Positions 52,508-62,421 are shown, counted from the first letter of the stretch. The stretch: DNA of 64,000 bases from an uncultured Clostridia bacterium (GCA_948471525.1 CAOKSY010000010.1:1-64000); one strand, 5' to 3'. The notes: generated by a model not told the origin, from the letters alone. Translations and numbers: made by a program.

Positions 52508-53649
52508 ATACTCGCCCCCTTCCGTATACATCCTTTCTTATATTCGCCCACGATCTGGAAAAAGTCGGATATCTCTCTGACGTATTCAAGCGCCTCGTTG
52601 AGTTTTGCCGACGAACACGGACACTCCAGATCGGTATAGAAATAATAGCTCTCGGGAGAATTCTCCACCGGTCTCGACTCTATATTTATAAGGTTTATAC
52701 TGTTTTTCGCAAAATACTTCAACGCGTTAAATAATGCGCCAGGCGTGGAATTGAGCGCAAAGACTATGCTCGTCTTATCGCTGTCGTCGCTGTCAAGCAT
52801 ATACTTGGAAATAACGATAAAACGCGTATAATTGCACGATTGCGACTGTATTCCCGACGCGAGAATATCCAGCCCGTACAATTCGGCGTTGCGAGCCGAC
52901 GCTATCGCCGCCTTGCTCTTATCGCCCTCTGACGCCACGTATTTTGCCGAGGAAGAGGTAGATTTATACGGCACGATCTTCCACTTGCCGTCCGCAAGAA
53001 AACCGTCGCTCTGCGTGATAGCCTGAGGATGAGAATATACCTCGCGGATATCCTCTAAGCGGCTTCCTTTCACCCCAAGCAGACAGTGGTCTATTCCCAC
53101 CCATTGCTCGCCCACAATGAAATAGTCGTATTTTCTCAAAAGATCGTAGACCTCCGCTATCGCGCCCGTAGATGAATTTTCTATCGGCAAAACTCCGTAC
53201 TCTATCTTTCCCTCTCTCAACGCCTCGAAGACTTCTTTGAACGTGGAAAAATTGACTCCTTTGTCGTCTTTGAAAAATTCTATCATCGCTCTCTCGGAAT
53301 TAGATCCCTTGTCGCCGTAATATCCCTTGGGCGCGCAAAGATCAAGAGGTCTTCTCTCATACCTTCCGACTGCGGACGGAGAGGCTATCTTTCTGCGCTG
53401 TAGGTCCTTGCTCAGTCCCATCATTTCGCTCATAAGCTGACGCGCCGCGTCTGCGTATTCTTTGTTGCGGAGATTGTCAACCGCCTTTGCAAGCACCTGC
53501 TCTTCGCGCGAAGTCTGCAATACGCCCGTTGCGTGCGTCTTCTTGTATTCCGCCACTCCGAGCACCAATTCCATACGCTCTTCAAAAAGCCTTATTATTT
53601 CTTTGTCGACGGCGTCTATTCCCTTGCGCAATTCTTCAAGTCTGTCCAT
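52504..53649 (-). CDS. pheA: Bifunctional chorismate mutase / prephenate dehydratase
   Basis: A 381-residue fusion: an AroQ-type helical chorismate mutase (about 1-90, LRKGIDAVDKEIIRLFEERMELV), a prephenate dehydratase (about 110-280, YYGDKGSNSERA and PIENSSTGAIAEV) and a C-terminal ACT domain (ALNSTPGALFNALKYFAKNSINLINIESRP) for phenylalanine feedback. It yields phenylpyruvate. A PheA inside the aro operon commits chorismate here to Phe, with tyrA for Tyr. It overlaps aroEK. Confidence 0.94.
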   Translation of the reverse strand: MDRLEELRKGIDAVDKEIIRLFEERMELVLGVAEYKKTHATGVLQTSREEQVLAKAVDNLRNKEYADAARQLMSEMMGLSKDLQRRKIASPSAVGRYERRPLDLCAPKGYYGDKGSNSERAMIEFFKDDKGVNFSTFKEVFEALREGKIEYGVLPIENSSTGAIAEVYDLLRKYDYFIVGEQWVGIDHCLLGVKGSRLEDIREVYSHPQAITQSDGFLADGKWKIVPYKSTSSSAKYVASEGDKSKAAIASARNAELYGLDILASGIQSQSCNYTRFIVISKYMLDSDDSDKTSIVFALNSTPGALFNALKYFAKNSINLINIESRPVENSPESYYFYTDLECPCSSAKLNEALEYVREISDFFQIVGEYKKGCIRKGASI

Positions 53650-53661
53650 ACTTATTCTCTC

Positions 53662-54732
53662 TCACCGTATAAAATCATAAATCGCTATCGCGGCAACCGC
53701 CTCGATCACCGGTACTGCTCTGACTACGATACATGGATCGTGTCTTCCTTTGACCGTGAGTTTTGTATTCTCTCCCGTACTTACGTCGATGCTGTCCTGC
53801 TCTTTGAATATAGACGCGGTGGGCTTGATCGCGACGTCGAATACTATAGGCATACCGGTTGAAATGCCGCCGAGTATTCCTCCGTTGTTGTTGGTAGCCG
53901 TGACGATCTTGCCGTCGGAATATCTAAACGCGTCGTTGGCTTCGCTGCCTTTCATATTTGCAAGTTCGTATCCCTTGCCGAATTGCACGCCCTTTACCGC
54001 AGGTACGCTGAATAAAAGCGACGCAAGTCTCGATTCGATACTGTCGAAGAAGGGGTCTCCGATACCGCCGTCCAATCCCGCGATCGCGCACTGTATCGTT
54101 CCTCCCACACTATCTCCCTCTTCTCTTGCGGCAAGTATGCGCGCTCGCATCTCTTGGTATTTGCTCTCGTCTAGAAGCGGGAAACGGCTGCGCGATAATC
54201 TTTCAAGCATTGCGCTATACGGATCGACGGCAAATACGTCGTCCTTGACGTCCGCTATCGACAAAATATGCGATCCGATAGTCACGCCTTTTTCTTTCAA
54301 GAGTTGTTTACATATCGCTCCGCAAAATACTATCGGCGCGGTCAATCTGCCCGAGGAATGTCCTCCGCCTCTATAATCGTTGTTGCCGCCGCTCTTGAGA
54401 AAATAGCCGTAATCGCTGTGACCCGGTCTGAAAACGTCTTTGAATTGCGAATAATCGCCTGAACGCGTATTGGTATTGCGTATGATAGCGCAAAGCGGCG
54501 TTCCCGTAGTCTTTCCTTGGAAATATCCGCTTACGATCTCTATTTCGTCCGCCTCTTTTCTGGGCGTGGAAAACTCTCCGCCGTCCGGCGCTCTTCTCGC
54601 CATTTCGCGACGTATCTCTTCCATATCCGGCTCGAACCCCGCCGGCAAGCCGTCGATCGAGACTCCTATAGCCGCGCTGTGCGATTCTCCGAATATACTC
54701 AATTTTATTTTATTACCCCATACTGCGCCCAT
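53662..54732 (-). CDS. aroC: Chorismate synthase
   Basis: About 356 residues needing reduced FMN. Signatures: FGESHSAAIGVSIDGLPAG, FRPGHSDYGYFLKSG, YRGGGHSSGRLTAPIV, GGILGGISTGMPI and the final RHDPCIVVRAVPVIEA. The ATG at 54732 has GGAGGTG before it; the frame opens five codons earlier. It lies between aroA and pheA. Confidence 0.96.
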   Translation of the reverse strand: MGAVWGNKIKLSIFGESHSAAIGVSIDGLPAGFEPDMEEIRREMARRAPDGGEFSTPRKEADEIEIVSGYFQGKTTGTPLCAIIRNTNTRSGDYSQFKDVFRPGHSDYGYFLKSGGNNDYRGGGHSSGRLTAPIVFCGAICKQLLKEKGVTIGSHILSIADVKDDVFAVDPYSAMLERLSRSRFPLLDESKYQEMRARILAAREEGDSVGGTIQCAIAGLDGGIGDPFFDSIESRLASLLFSVPAVKGVQFGKGYELANMKGSEANDAFRYSDGKIVTATNNNGGILGGISTGMPIVFDVAIKPTASIFKEQDSIDVSTGENTKLTVKGRHDPCIVVRAVPVIEAVAAIAIYDFIR

Positions 54733-54752
54733 ACGGCACCTCCGCAATATAT

Positions 54753-55997
54753 TTATCCCTTGGATATTTTTCCGCCCGATCTTTCAAACACGTCGAAAAA
54801 GTCGGGGTACGATTTAGACACGCACTGCCAATCGTCAAGCGCAACTTCGCCGCGCGCCGCCGTACTCGCTATAGCCAACGTCATCGCCATTCTGTGATCG
54901 TTGCGGGAAGAGACTTCTCCGCCGACAAGATATTTCTTTCCGCGAATGATAAGACTGTCTCCGTCCGCATTTATATCCGCGCCGAGTTTGGCGAGTTCGG
55001 TAGCGGTGGCTTCCAGCCTGTCGCATTCCTTTATTCTCAATCTCGAGATATTGACTATATTCGTCTCTCCTCTTCTCAGACAGCAAGCCAGAGCGAATAC
55101 CGGTATTATATCGGGACAGTCGGACCCGTCGAATACAAGACTTTCTCCGTCGCACGCGGTAGTCAGCCTGTCAAGGAATTCGAGTATAACGCAGTCTCCC
55201 TGAAGAGAGTCTTTATCTACGCCTTTAACGCGTACGTCGTTGCCCAAAAAACGCGCTACTTCGAAGAACGCGGCTTGCGACCAGTCGCCTTCCACATTAT
55301 AATCGCAAGGATGGAATTTTCCATTGCCTTCGATATAGAATTCCTTATATTTTTTGCATACGACTTCTACGCCGAATCTGCTCATCGCCGACGCCGTAAG
55401 ATCGACGTAGCCCGACGATTGAAGTTTCCCTACCACGGTTATTTTTCCGCCGTCTTCGAGAAGAGGAAGCGCGTATAACAGTCCCGTGACAAACTGCGAA
55501 CTTACCGCTCCGTCCACCTTGAATTCTCCGCCGCTCAATTTGCCTTTCACGCGGAGATCCAATCTGCCGTCTTCGCCTTTGTCGTTGACGTACTCTATAT
55601 TACGCTCCTTGCATATCTCTTCGTATACTTCCAAAGGTCTCGATCCGAGTTTGCCTCTGCCTATAAATCTGTTTTCGCCCGAATTCAGCGCAAGCGCGAT
55701 CGGCAATATAAATCTGAGAGTTGATCCGGACTCCTTGCAGTCGAACGTTAGATCTTTACATATTTTGCGCGACGATCCGCATATCTCGAGCGTATCGCCC
55801 ACCTCTTGAATATCCGCGCCCAACAAGCGCATACAGTCTATCGTTGCGCGTATATCGTCGCTGTAAGATACGTTTGTTATCCTGCTTTTGCCGTCGGCGA
55901 GAGAAGCGCATATTATCGCTCTATGCGCCATACTCTTTGACGGCGGCACAACTATATCGCCGCTCAGTTTCGTCGGCGTGATCCTCAATCTTTCCAT
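54753..55997 (-). CDS. aroA: 3-Phosphoshikimate 1-carboxyvinyltransferase (EPSP synthase)
   Basis: A 414-residue enzyme: PSKSMAHRAIICASLADG near residue 18, ESGSTLRFILPIALAL, DGAVSSQFVTGLLYALP, RIKECDRLEATATEL and NDHRMAMTLAIAS. Lys, Arg and Asp of the active site are present. The ATG lies 15 bases after the aroB stop. Confidence 0.96.
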   Translation of the reverse strand: MERLRITPTKLSGDIVVPPSKSMAHRAIICASLADGKSRITNVSYSDDIRATIDCMRLLGADIQEVGDTLEICGSSRKICKDLTFDCKESGSTLRFILPIALALNSGENRFIGRGKLGSRPLEVYEEICKERNIEYVNDKGEDGRLDLRVKGKLSGGEFKVDGAVSSQFVTGLLYALPLLEDGGKITVVGKLQSSGYVDLTASAMSRFGVEVVCKKYKEFYIEGNGKFHPCDYNVEGDWSQAAFFEVARFLGNDVRVKGVDKDSLQGDCVILEFLDRLTTACDGESLVFDGSDCPDIIPVFALACCLRRGETNIVNISRLRIKECDRLEATATELAKLGADINADGDSLIIRGKKYLVGGEVSSRNDHRMAMTLAIASTAARGEVALDDWQCVSKSYPDFFDVFERSGGKISKG

Positions 55998-56012
55998 ATC
56001 AATCCCCGTATA

Positions 56013-57059
56013 TTATTTGAGAAAATATTGCGCGTCGGTAGGATAGGTAAAACTCTCTCCTATCTTTTTCAATAGCACGACGTGCAGTTTTTTCCCGAAA
56101 TTCTTTTTGTCGTTGAGAATAGCCGAGATTACTTCCTCCGGCGCAACTTTATCGTCTGTAGGCAAACCGTACTTGCGCAATATCGACGCTATTCTCTGCG
56201 CCGTTCCCTTTTCCGTCTGTCCCAATCTCTCGCTGATAGCCGTGATAAATACCATTCCTATAGCGACGGCTTGTCCGTGCGAATATCCAGTGAATCTGTA
56301 ATATTTCTCGATCGCGTGCCCGTAAGTATGTCCGAAATTGAGCAACATTCTCTCGCCGTTGTCTCTCTCGTCGGCTTCTACGACTTTGCGCTTTATATCG
56401 CAACAGATATATACAATATCTTCGACGCGCTTCATAAACTCCTCGCGCGAGTTTATGCTCTCGAGAAGAGAAAACAGCTTTTCGTCTTTTATACAGCCGT
56501 ACTTGATAACTTCCGCCATACCGTCTATATAGTAAGCGTCGGGAAGATCCTCCAACACGTCCGTATCTATAAATACCAACTTAGGCTGATAAAAACTTCC
56601 TACAAGATTCTTTCCCTCGGGAAGATCCACCGCCACTTTACCGCCTACCGAACTGTCGACTTGAGCCAGAAGCGAAGTGGGTATCTGCACAAAATCCACT
56701 CCGCGCAGATAAGTCGACGCGACGAATCCGCCCAGATCTCCTATCACTCCGCCGCCAAGCGTCACGACGAGATCTTTTCGCGTGAGATTAAATTCCAACA
56801 TAGAAGAATAGATCGGAACTATAGAATCGATACTCTTGGTAGGTTCTCCTGCCGGCAAGACCATAAGTTTGCAGTCGTATCCCTTGGCGATAAGACTGTC
56901 CGTAACCGTATTGGCGAAAATAGGCGCGACGTTTGTGTCGCTGAGTATAAATACTTTGCCGCCTTTACTCGTCAAATAGTCGCCGACGGTATGCAACGTC
57001 TTTGAACCGATAAGTATATCGTAACTGTTTTCGCCGAGATCTACTCTCAATTTTTTCAT
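56013..57059 (-). CDS. aroB: 3-Dehydroquinate synthase
   Basis: About 348 residues, NAD- and metal-dependent: LGGGVIGDLGGFVASTYLRGVDFVQIPTSLLAQVDSSVGGKVAVD is the family core, and LNFGHTYGHAIE carries the metal-binding His. It is the first gene of the aro operon. GGAG lies five bases before the ATG at 57059, and the frame opens eight codons upstream. DAHP synthase, the preceding step, is not in this window. TTGCGC-17-TAATAT at about 57110-57138 is a possible promoter. Confidence 0.95.
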   Translation of the reverse strand: MKKLRVDLGENSYDILIGSKTLHTVGDYLTSKGGKVFILSDTNVAPIFANTVTDSLIAKGYDCKLMVLPAGEPTKSIDSIVPIYSSMLEFNLTRKDLVVTLGGGVIGDLGGFVASTYLRGVDFVQIPTSLLAQVDSSVGGKVAVDLPEGKNLVGSFYQPKLVFIDTDVLEDLPDAYYIDGMAEVIKYGCIKDEKLFSLLESINSREEFMKRVEDIVYICCDIKRKVVEADERDNGERMLLNFGHTYGHAIEKYYRFTGYSHGQAVAIGMVFITAISERLGQTEKGTAQRIASILRKYGLPTDDKVAPEEVISAILNDKKNFGKKLHVVLLKKIGESFTYPTDAQYFLK

Positions 57060-57203
57060 ATCCGCTCCGACCGAGCCGCGCAAACGCGCCCGATTATTTT
57101 GTATAACTATATATTACTATAAAACGCGCGTAAGCGCAAGCAGATTTTTTATCTCGCCGCGCAATAATTGTATCCCGACGACACTCGTCAAAATTACGGC
57201 TTT

Positions 57204-58610
57204 TTACTTCAATGCCGAGACGTCGGCTTCTTTTTGTGCAAAATCATCGTCGTAAGGCTGTGCGGCGGCAAGCGGACGAAGTATTTTAAAGTAAGCTATC
57301 ATCATAAATACAAGACAGTAAGACGAGCCGATCACCCAACTTGCCGCAGGCGCCCAAAACATTCCGTCAAGACCGTAATAATACTCGAAAAGATAGGAAA
57401 ATCCTATTCGGAAAATTATTGAAATAAGCGTTGACACTACAAAAGTCTTGAGCATTCCCAAGCCCTTAAATACCGACTGGCTCTGCACGATAATGCACAT
57501 CAGCATATAGCCCCAACCGATATCCGCCAGATATCCCTTGCCTGCCGCGATCACCTCGGCGTTGTCGTCAAACAGCGACACCATCGCTTCCGCCGCGAAT
57601 ACTGTGAACAGCGTGGACAATACGCCGACTGCGGCTACGGCTATCCAGCTTGCCTTATATCCCTCTATCACCCGTTTGTATTTTTTTGCTCCGAAATTCT
57701 GCGCGGTATACGTGGTCAGAGCGTTCGTATATCCTCGCATAGGCGTCTGCAACAGCGCGTCGAGACGCGTGCCCGAATTGACTCCCGCGACTACGTTCTC
57801 GGGATAAGTATTGACAAGTCCCTGTATAGCGATCCTGCCCACGTAAACAAAAACTTGCTGGATCGACATGGACAGTGAATAAGAAGTGATCTCCCAGACG
57901 ATTTTTCTATCCACCTTGAGATCGGCTTTCGTCAGTCGCAAAAGCAAAAACTTTTTGTGAGTATAGACCGTACACAGCAGAGAGGAAAGCGCCTGCGCCA
58001 ATACCGTCGCGAGCGCCGTGCCTTCCACTCCCCACTTGAAGGCTACGACGAAAAGCACGTCTAGCAATCCGTTGAGGACGACCGAAACAAAGAGGAAAAG
58101 CAACGGCGTATAGCTGTCGCCTATCGCTCTGACCGCAAAGCAATAAAAGTTGTACAGATAAGTAAATATCGCTCCTGCAAAAACTATCTTCAGATAGTTG
58201 TCCGCGCCGCCCAGAAGCGACTCTTGAGTATTGAGCAATTTGAGAAAGGGTCTCGAAAGACCTATGCTGAAGGCGGACAGTACAAAGGTGAATATCACGC
58301 CTATCACAAGCGCGCTGCCCATCACGCGTTTGAGCGCGTCATAATTGTTGCCGCCGAAATATCTGGACATTATCACTCCGCTGCCCATAGCGAAACCGAT
58401 AAGAAGGAAGATGATTATGTTCATTATAGGACTTGCCGATCCAAGCGCCGCAAGCGCGGTAGTTCCGATAAATCTGCCGGCGACGATACTGTCAACGGCA
58501 TTGTAAAGCTGTTGAGCAAAATCGCCTATTATCAGCGGTATAGAAAAACTCAAGATCGCCTTGAACGGACTTTTTGTCAATAACGGCGATCTGACTTGCG
58601 CGTCGTCCAT
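57204..58610 (-). CDS. MATE-family multidrug/organic cation exporter
   Basis: A 468-residue membrane protein with twelve hydrophobic segments in two halves. The first half starts FSIPLIIGDFAQQLYNAVDSIVAGRFIGTTALAALGSASP, the characteristic MATE/DinF opening. It exports drugs or metabolites against Na+ or H+; the substrate is unknown. GGAG precedes the ATG. It lies between leuA and the aro operon, with no sign that it belongs to either. Confidence 0.9.
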   Translation of the reverse strand: MDDAQVRSPLLTKSPFKAILSFSIPLIIGDFAQQLYNAVDSIVAGRFIGTTALAALGSASPIMNIIIFLLIGFAMGSGVIMSRYFGGNNYDALKRVMGSALVIGVIFTFVLSAFSIGLSRPFLKLLNTQESLLGGADNYLKIVFAGAIFTYLYNFYCFAVRAIGDSYTPLLFLFVSVVLNGLLDVLFVVAFKWGVEGTALATVLAQALSSLLCTVYTHKKFLLLRLTKADLKVDRKIVWEITSYSLSMSIQQVFVYVGRIAIQGLVNTYPENVVAGVNSGTRLDALLQTPMRGYTNALTTYTAQNFGAKKYKRVIEGYKASWIAVAAVGVLSTLFTVFAAEAMVSLFDDNAEVIAAGKGYLADIGWGYMLMCIIVQSQSVFKGLGMLKTFVVSTLISIIFRIGFSYLFEYYYGLDGMFWAPAASWVIGSSYCLVFMMIAYFKILRPLAAAQPYDDDFAQKEADVSALK

Positions 58611-58678
58611 ATAATCTCCTCATCCTTATACTATACGCGTCCCTAACGCATTTTGCAATCGCTTCTACCTGCCTTTTA

Positions 58679-58712
58679 TAAAAAACGGCGGAAAGACATC
58701 GCCCTTCCGCCT
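58679..58712 (-). terminator. Terminator after leuA
   Basis: GGCGGAA...TTCCGCC stem followed by GTTTTTT on the minus strand, about 20 bases past the leuA stop. Confidence 0.88.
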
Positions 58713-58730
58713 AGACAACCGAATATACGG

Positions 58731-60389
58731 TTATTTAATCATAGAGTTGATCGCAGACACGAGAGCTTTGACGCTCGCCTCGATAATATCGTTGTGGATA
58801 CCCACTCCCCAATGCTTGCCGCCCTTTGCGTCTTCTATGCACACGTAAGCGACTGCTTGAGACTTCGACGTCTTGGAAAGAGCGTGCTCTTGATACTCGA
58901 CGATATGGTAGTCCTCGGATATGACTTTTTTGACGGCGTTGCTGACAGCGTCGAGTCTGCCGTTGCCCTGCGCTTCGACGACTTTTCGCTCTCCGCCGTA
59001 CTCTACGGTGACAGCAGTCTGTATGCCGTCTATCTGCTTGTAATGATGTTCTGCGATATCGAGCGGCGAATTGATATTGACGTATCTCTGCTCGAATACC
59101 TTATATACTTCTTCGGGTTGAAGTTCCTTATGCGCATGATCGGAAACGCTCTTGACCGCATATCCGAAATCCTCTCTCATTTTGGCGGGTATAGATATTC
59201 CGTAACGCTGTTCCATAAGATAGCCGATACCGCCTTTGCCCGATTGGGAATTGATACGAATCACGTCGCCCTCATACTCTCTGCCCACGTCCATAGGATC
59301 GATAGCGAGATAAGGCACGCTCCAATGCTCGGGCTTGGTCTCCTCTCTCCATTTCATACCTTTTGCGATAGCGTCCTGATGCGATCCCGAGAAAGCCGCA
59401 AAGACAAGTCTGCCCGCGTACGGCTGTCTCTCGTAGACTTTCATACCGGTAGCCTTTTCGTATTCCGCGACGGTGCGGGTTATGTCCGAAAAATCGAGAT
59501 TGGGATCAACTCCGTGCGAATACATATTGAGCGCAAGCGTGATGATATCCACGTTGCCGGTGCGCTCGCCGTTGCCGAAAAGCGTTCCTTCAATTCTATC
59601 GCCGCCTGCCAAAATACCCAATTCGCTGTCCGCGATTGCGCAGCCTCTGTCGTTGTGCGGATGGAGAGAAATGATAAGATTTTCTCTGTTGATGAGCGAC
59701 TTGCACATAAACTCCACCTGAGCGGCGTACACGTGCGGCATAGACATCGACACGGTGACGGGCAGATTGATTATCACTTTCCTATCCGCGGTAGGCTTCC
59801 ATATCTTGATGACCTCGTTGCAGATATCTCTTGCAAATTCCATCTCGGTACCTGTAAAGGACTCGGGAGAATACTCGAATATAAACTCGCCTTCCGTCTT
59901 TGCGGCGTACTCGTTGAAGAGTCTCGCTCCGAACTTGGCTATCTCGATTATCTCCTCTTTGGACTTCCTAAATACCTGCTGACGCTGAGCGAGCGACGTG
60001 GAGTTATACAGATGCACGATGGCTCTTTTTACGCCTCTCAAAGCCTCGAAAGTCTTTGCGATGATATGTTCTCTCGACTGAGTGAGCACCTGTATAGTCA
60101 CGTCGTCGGGTATAAGATTTCTCTCTATGAGCGCTCTCAAAAAGTCGTATTCGGTCTCGCTTGCGGCGGGAAATCCCACCTCTATCTCCTTGAATCCAAG
60201 CTTGCAAAGATAAGTAAAAAACTCCAATTTCTGCTCGAGACTCATCGGGATAACCAAAGCCTGATTTCCGTCTCTAAGGTCTACGCTGCACCATATCGGC
60301 GCTTTGTCGATATATTCTTTCTTCGTCCAGTCGTTGCACTCGAACGGAGGCATAAAATAACCTCTCGCGTATTTTTCTACGTTTTTCAT
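58731..60389 (-). CDS. leuA: 2-Isopropylmalate synthase (long LeuA2 type)
   Basis: About 552 residues. The barrel has SVDLRDGNQALVIPMS with the catalytic Arg/Asp, EVGFPAASETEYDF and the metal-binding HPHNDRGCA, followed by GNGERTGNVD. A subdomain and a C-terminal regulatory domain bind leucine. This form resembles the actinobacterial and yeast enzymes rather than the shorter LeuA1. The ATG at 60389 is preceded by AAAGGAG; the frame continues into the T-box, which is not coding. It catalyses acetyl-CoA plus 2-oxoisovalerate, the first leucine step. leuBCD are not nearby. Confidence 0.95.
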   Translation of the reverse strand: MKNVEKYARGYFMPPFECNDWTKKEYIDKAPIWCSVDLRDGNQALVIPMSLEQKLEFFTYLCKLGFKEIEVGFPAASETEYDFLRALIERNLIPDDVTIQVLTQSREHIIAKTFEALRGVKRAIVHLYNSTSLAQRQQVFRKSKEEIIEIAKFGARLFNEYAAKTEGEFIFEYSPESFTGTEMEFARDICNEVIKIWKPTADRKVIINLPVTVSMSMPHVYAAQVEFMCKSLINRENLIISLHPHNDRGCAIADSELGILAGGDRIEGTLFGNGERTGNVDIITLALNMYSHGVDPNLDFSDITRTVAEYEKATGMKVYERQPYAGRLVFAAFSGSHQDAIAKGMKWREETKPEHWSVPYLAIDPMDVGREYEGDVIRINSQSGKGGIGYLMEQRYGISIPAKMREDFGYAVKSVSDHAHKELQPEEVYKVFEQRYVNINSPLDIAEHHYKQIDGIQTAVTVEYGGERKVVEAQGNGRLDAVSNAVKKVISEDYHIVEYQEHALSKTSKSQAVAYVCIEDAKGGKHWGVGIHNDIIEASVKALVSAINSMIK

Positions 60390-60440
60390 ACCTATCTCCT
60401 TTAATGTATATATACTGGGTCGGCAAGCCGACGCTGTTGC

Positions 60441-60696
60441 AAATAAAAATCGTCTCCCGCAAAAAGCAAGAGACGAACATATCCGTGGTACCACTCTATT
60501 TCGTATCTACGGCTGACACCGATTTACGATACCTTTGACGCTGTAACGGGCTTACCCGACTCTCTTCTACATAATTATTCAAAGAGGCGACTCGAAGGCG
60601 AGTTGGCTTTTTGATCCGGCTGTCTCGCACCGACCGACAGCTCTCTTGACGGACTCGAAAGTTAATATTCCTTTTCTCAGTCTTTGATATTGAGTT
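60441..60696 (-). ncRNA. Leucine T-box leader of leuA
   Basis: On the minus strand the order is: stem I with AGAGAG...GGTCGGTGCGAGACAG, the specifier region CTC-GCCTTCGAGT, the T-box TGGTACCACGG (60483-60493), and an intrinsic terminator GTCTC...GAGAC (60451-60475) followed by ATTTTTATTT. CTC at 60600-60602 sits at the specifier position by alignment with the usual NNN-R-CCTTTGAGT pattern, and CUC is a leucine codon. Uncharged leucyl-tRNA should form the antiterminator and allow leuA expression. Confidence 0.93.
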
Positions 60697-60702
60697 GTAT
60701 GA

Positions 60703-60731
60703 AGTATACTATATATCTTTACCTTTGTCAA
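60703..60731 (-). promoter_or_regulatory. leuA promoter
   Basis: TTGACA (60726-60731), a 17-base spacer and TATACT (60703-60708) on the minus strand, placing the transcript start at the T-box. Confidence 0.85.
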
Positions 60732-60763
60732 GCGTTTTTACGACAACTTTAAGCGGCGATATA

Positions 60764-61375
60764 TCAGAAAGAATTGAGTATATCGAGCAGATAGTCCATA
60801 GCGACGTCCGCTTCGTCCGCGGTGGTATTAAGATGCCGATAGACCTCGCGGTATTTGAAAGTAGCCTTGAGATCGTCGCCCTCGAAGAGCGTCGCCAACG
60901 ATTTATAATAGTGCGCGCCCATTTTATTTTCCAGTCCCTTGACCTTTATCGCCTCGTCCTTGGCGATATTTTTATGTTTTTCCATATTGGATACGGCTTT
61001 TTGGATATGGACTGTGATATCGAAAAGTATCGCGACCATCTTCTGCATATCTTCGTTGGGAGTTATACCAAAGAGGCGCATTTCGTCGACCGCCGTCTTT
61101 GCATAGTCCAATATTTCGTCGAGCTGACGCGACAGATCGAAAATATCGTTGCGCTCCATAGGCGTAATAAAAGTACGGTTGAGCTCATCGATAAGCACGC
61201 GACGCGCCATATCCCCCTCGTCCTCTATGGCAATGACCATATCGCCGTAGCTCTCGTGATCGGGATCGCCCGTGCTTTTGCAGTAATTATAGAGGGCTTC
61301 CATACCCCTCTTCATGATCTCGCATTGCCTGTCAAGCAACTCGAAAAAATTTACTTTCTTTCTAAAAATTTTCAT
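60764..61375 (-). CDS. DUF47-family PhoU-like phosphate transport regulator
   Basis: About 203 residues, all helical, with repeated E/D-x-x-D metal-binding helices (AIEDEGDMARRVLIDEL and the LNTTADEADVAMDYLLD end). DUF47 proteins regulate or assist the Pit transporter encoded next to them. Its ATG at 61375 has GGAGG before it and lies 17 bases past the pit stop. Confidence 0.9.
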   Translation of the reverse strand: MKIFRKKVNFFELLDRQCEIMKRGMEALYNYCKSTGDPDHESYGDMVIAIEDEGDMARRVLIDELNRTFITPMERNDIFDLSRQLDEILDYAKTAVDEMRLFGITPNEDMQKMVAILFDITVHIQKAVSNMEKHKNIAKDEAIKVKGLENKMGAHYYKSLATLFEGDDLKATFKYREVYRHLNTTADEADVAMDYLLDILNSF

Positions 61376-61392
61376 ACCGCCTCCGTGTTTTA

Positions 61393-62421
61393 TCAAATAA
61401 ATATCGCTCTCAATACAAGACAGATCAGCGCGCCCACCGCCATAGCGATCGGGAAAGTAAGTATCCAGCTTGTGAATATCTTGCGCGCTCTTCCCCAGCG
61501 CACCGCGTTGATCCTATTTGCCATACCCACTCCGATGATGCTCGAAGAGACCACCTGTCCCGTGCTGACGGGGATACCGGTAAACGAGCAGGTCAGCGCT
61601 ACCGAAGCCGTCGACAGCTGAGCCACGACGGATTGAAGCGTGCCGAGCGGATATATCTTTTTGCCCACCGTATATATCAGTTTGTAACCGCCGAGCAGAA
61701 GTCCCAGCATTATTGCGACGGACAGCACCGCGACCGTCCAAAAATCAAACGTAAAAGTTTCCGCGTCCGCGCCTCCGCAGACCACCGCGGCAAGCAGAAA
61801 TATACCCATAGATTTCTGCACGTTGTTTATCGATATAGAAGTGCTTAACAGCGTCACGTTGAAGACCTGCGCCGCCTTAAACGCCTTCTTGACTCCTCTG
61901 TCCATTCTGCGGCATATCGCGGTAAAGATCTTGCTGAGCGCAAAGCCCACCGCTATGCACAGTACGGGAGTGGCGAATACCATAAGTATAACTCTTATAC
62001 CCACCATCGTCCAGTCCACGCTTGCGAATCCGAAGCTTGCCAATCCCGCTCCCACAAGCCCTCCGAGCAGCGTGTGCGAAGTGCTGTTGGGCACGGAAGT
62101 AAGCACGCTGACCAGCGACCACGTCAAAGTGGCGAGCATAGTCGACAGCAGGAAGATAAATCCCTCTTTGCCGCTTATCCCCTCCAAAGCCGAACTTTTG
62201 ATAAGACTGCCGACCGTGCGCGCAACGCTGTCGCTTCGCATCAGATAGCAGATGATTATCGGCGCGATGAGTTTGACGGCGCCCGAGATGACGAGCGCGT
62301 ACTGAGGTTTGATCGCTCTCGTCGCAACGCAAGTAGCGACGGCGTTTGCACCGTCGGAAAAGCCCATATAGAACGTATAGGCAAGCGCTAAGATGAAGAT
62401 GACGACAATATAAGCGTTCAT
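61393..62421 (-). CDS. Inorganic phosphate transporter, Pit family
   Basis: A 342-residue membrane protein with about ten hydrophobic segments and the family motif GFSDGANAVATCVATRAI (about 21-38) plus the second-half match STGQVVSSSIIGVG. It imports phosphate (or metal phosphate) with a proton. It is followed by its DUF47 partner and driven by the promoter at 62480. Confidence 0.92.
   Translation of the reverse strand: MNAYIVVIFILALAYTFYMGFSDGANAVATCVATRAIKPQYALVISGAVKLIAPIIICYLMRSDSVARTVGSLIKSSALEGISGKEGFIFLLSTMLATLTWSLVSVLTSVPNSTSHTLLGGLVGAGLASFGFASVDWTMVGIRVILMVFATPVLCIAVGFALSKIFTAICRRMDRGVKKAFKAAQVFNVTLLSTSISINNVQKSMGIFLLAAVVCGGADAETFTFDFWTVAVLSVAIMLGLLLGGYKLIYTVGKKIYPLGTLQSVVAQLSTASVALTCSFTGIPVSTGQVVSSSIIGVGMANRINAVRWGRARKIFTSWILTFPIAMAVGALICLVLRAIFI

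Noticed and set aside
60390..60494. N-terminal extension of LeuA
   Set aside because: The frame reads through the T-box terminator and T-box motif; the ATG at 60389 has the proper ribosome site.
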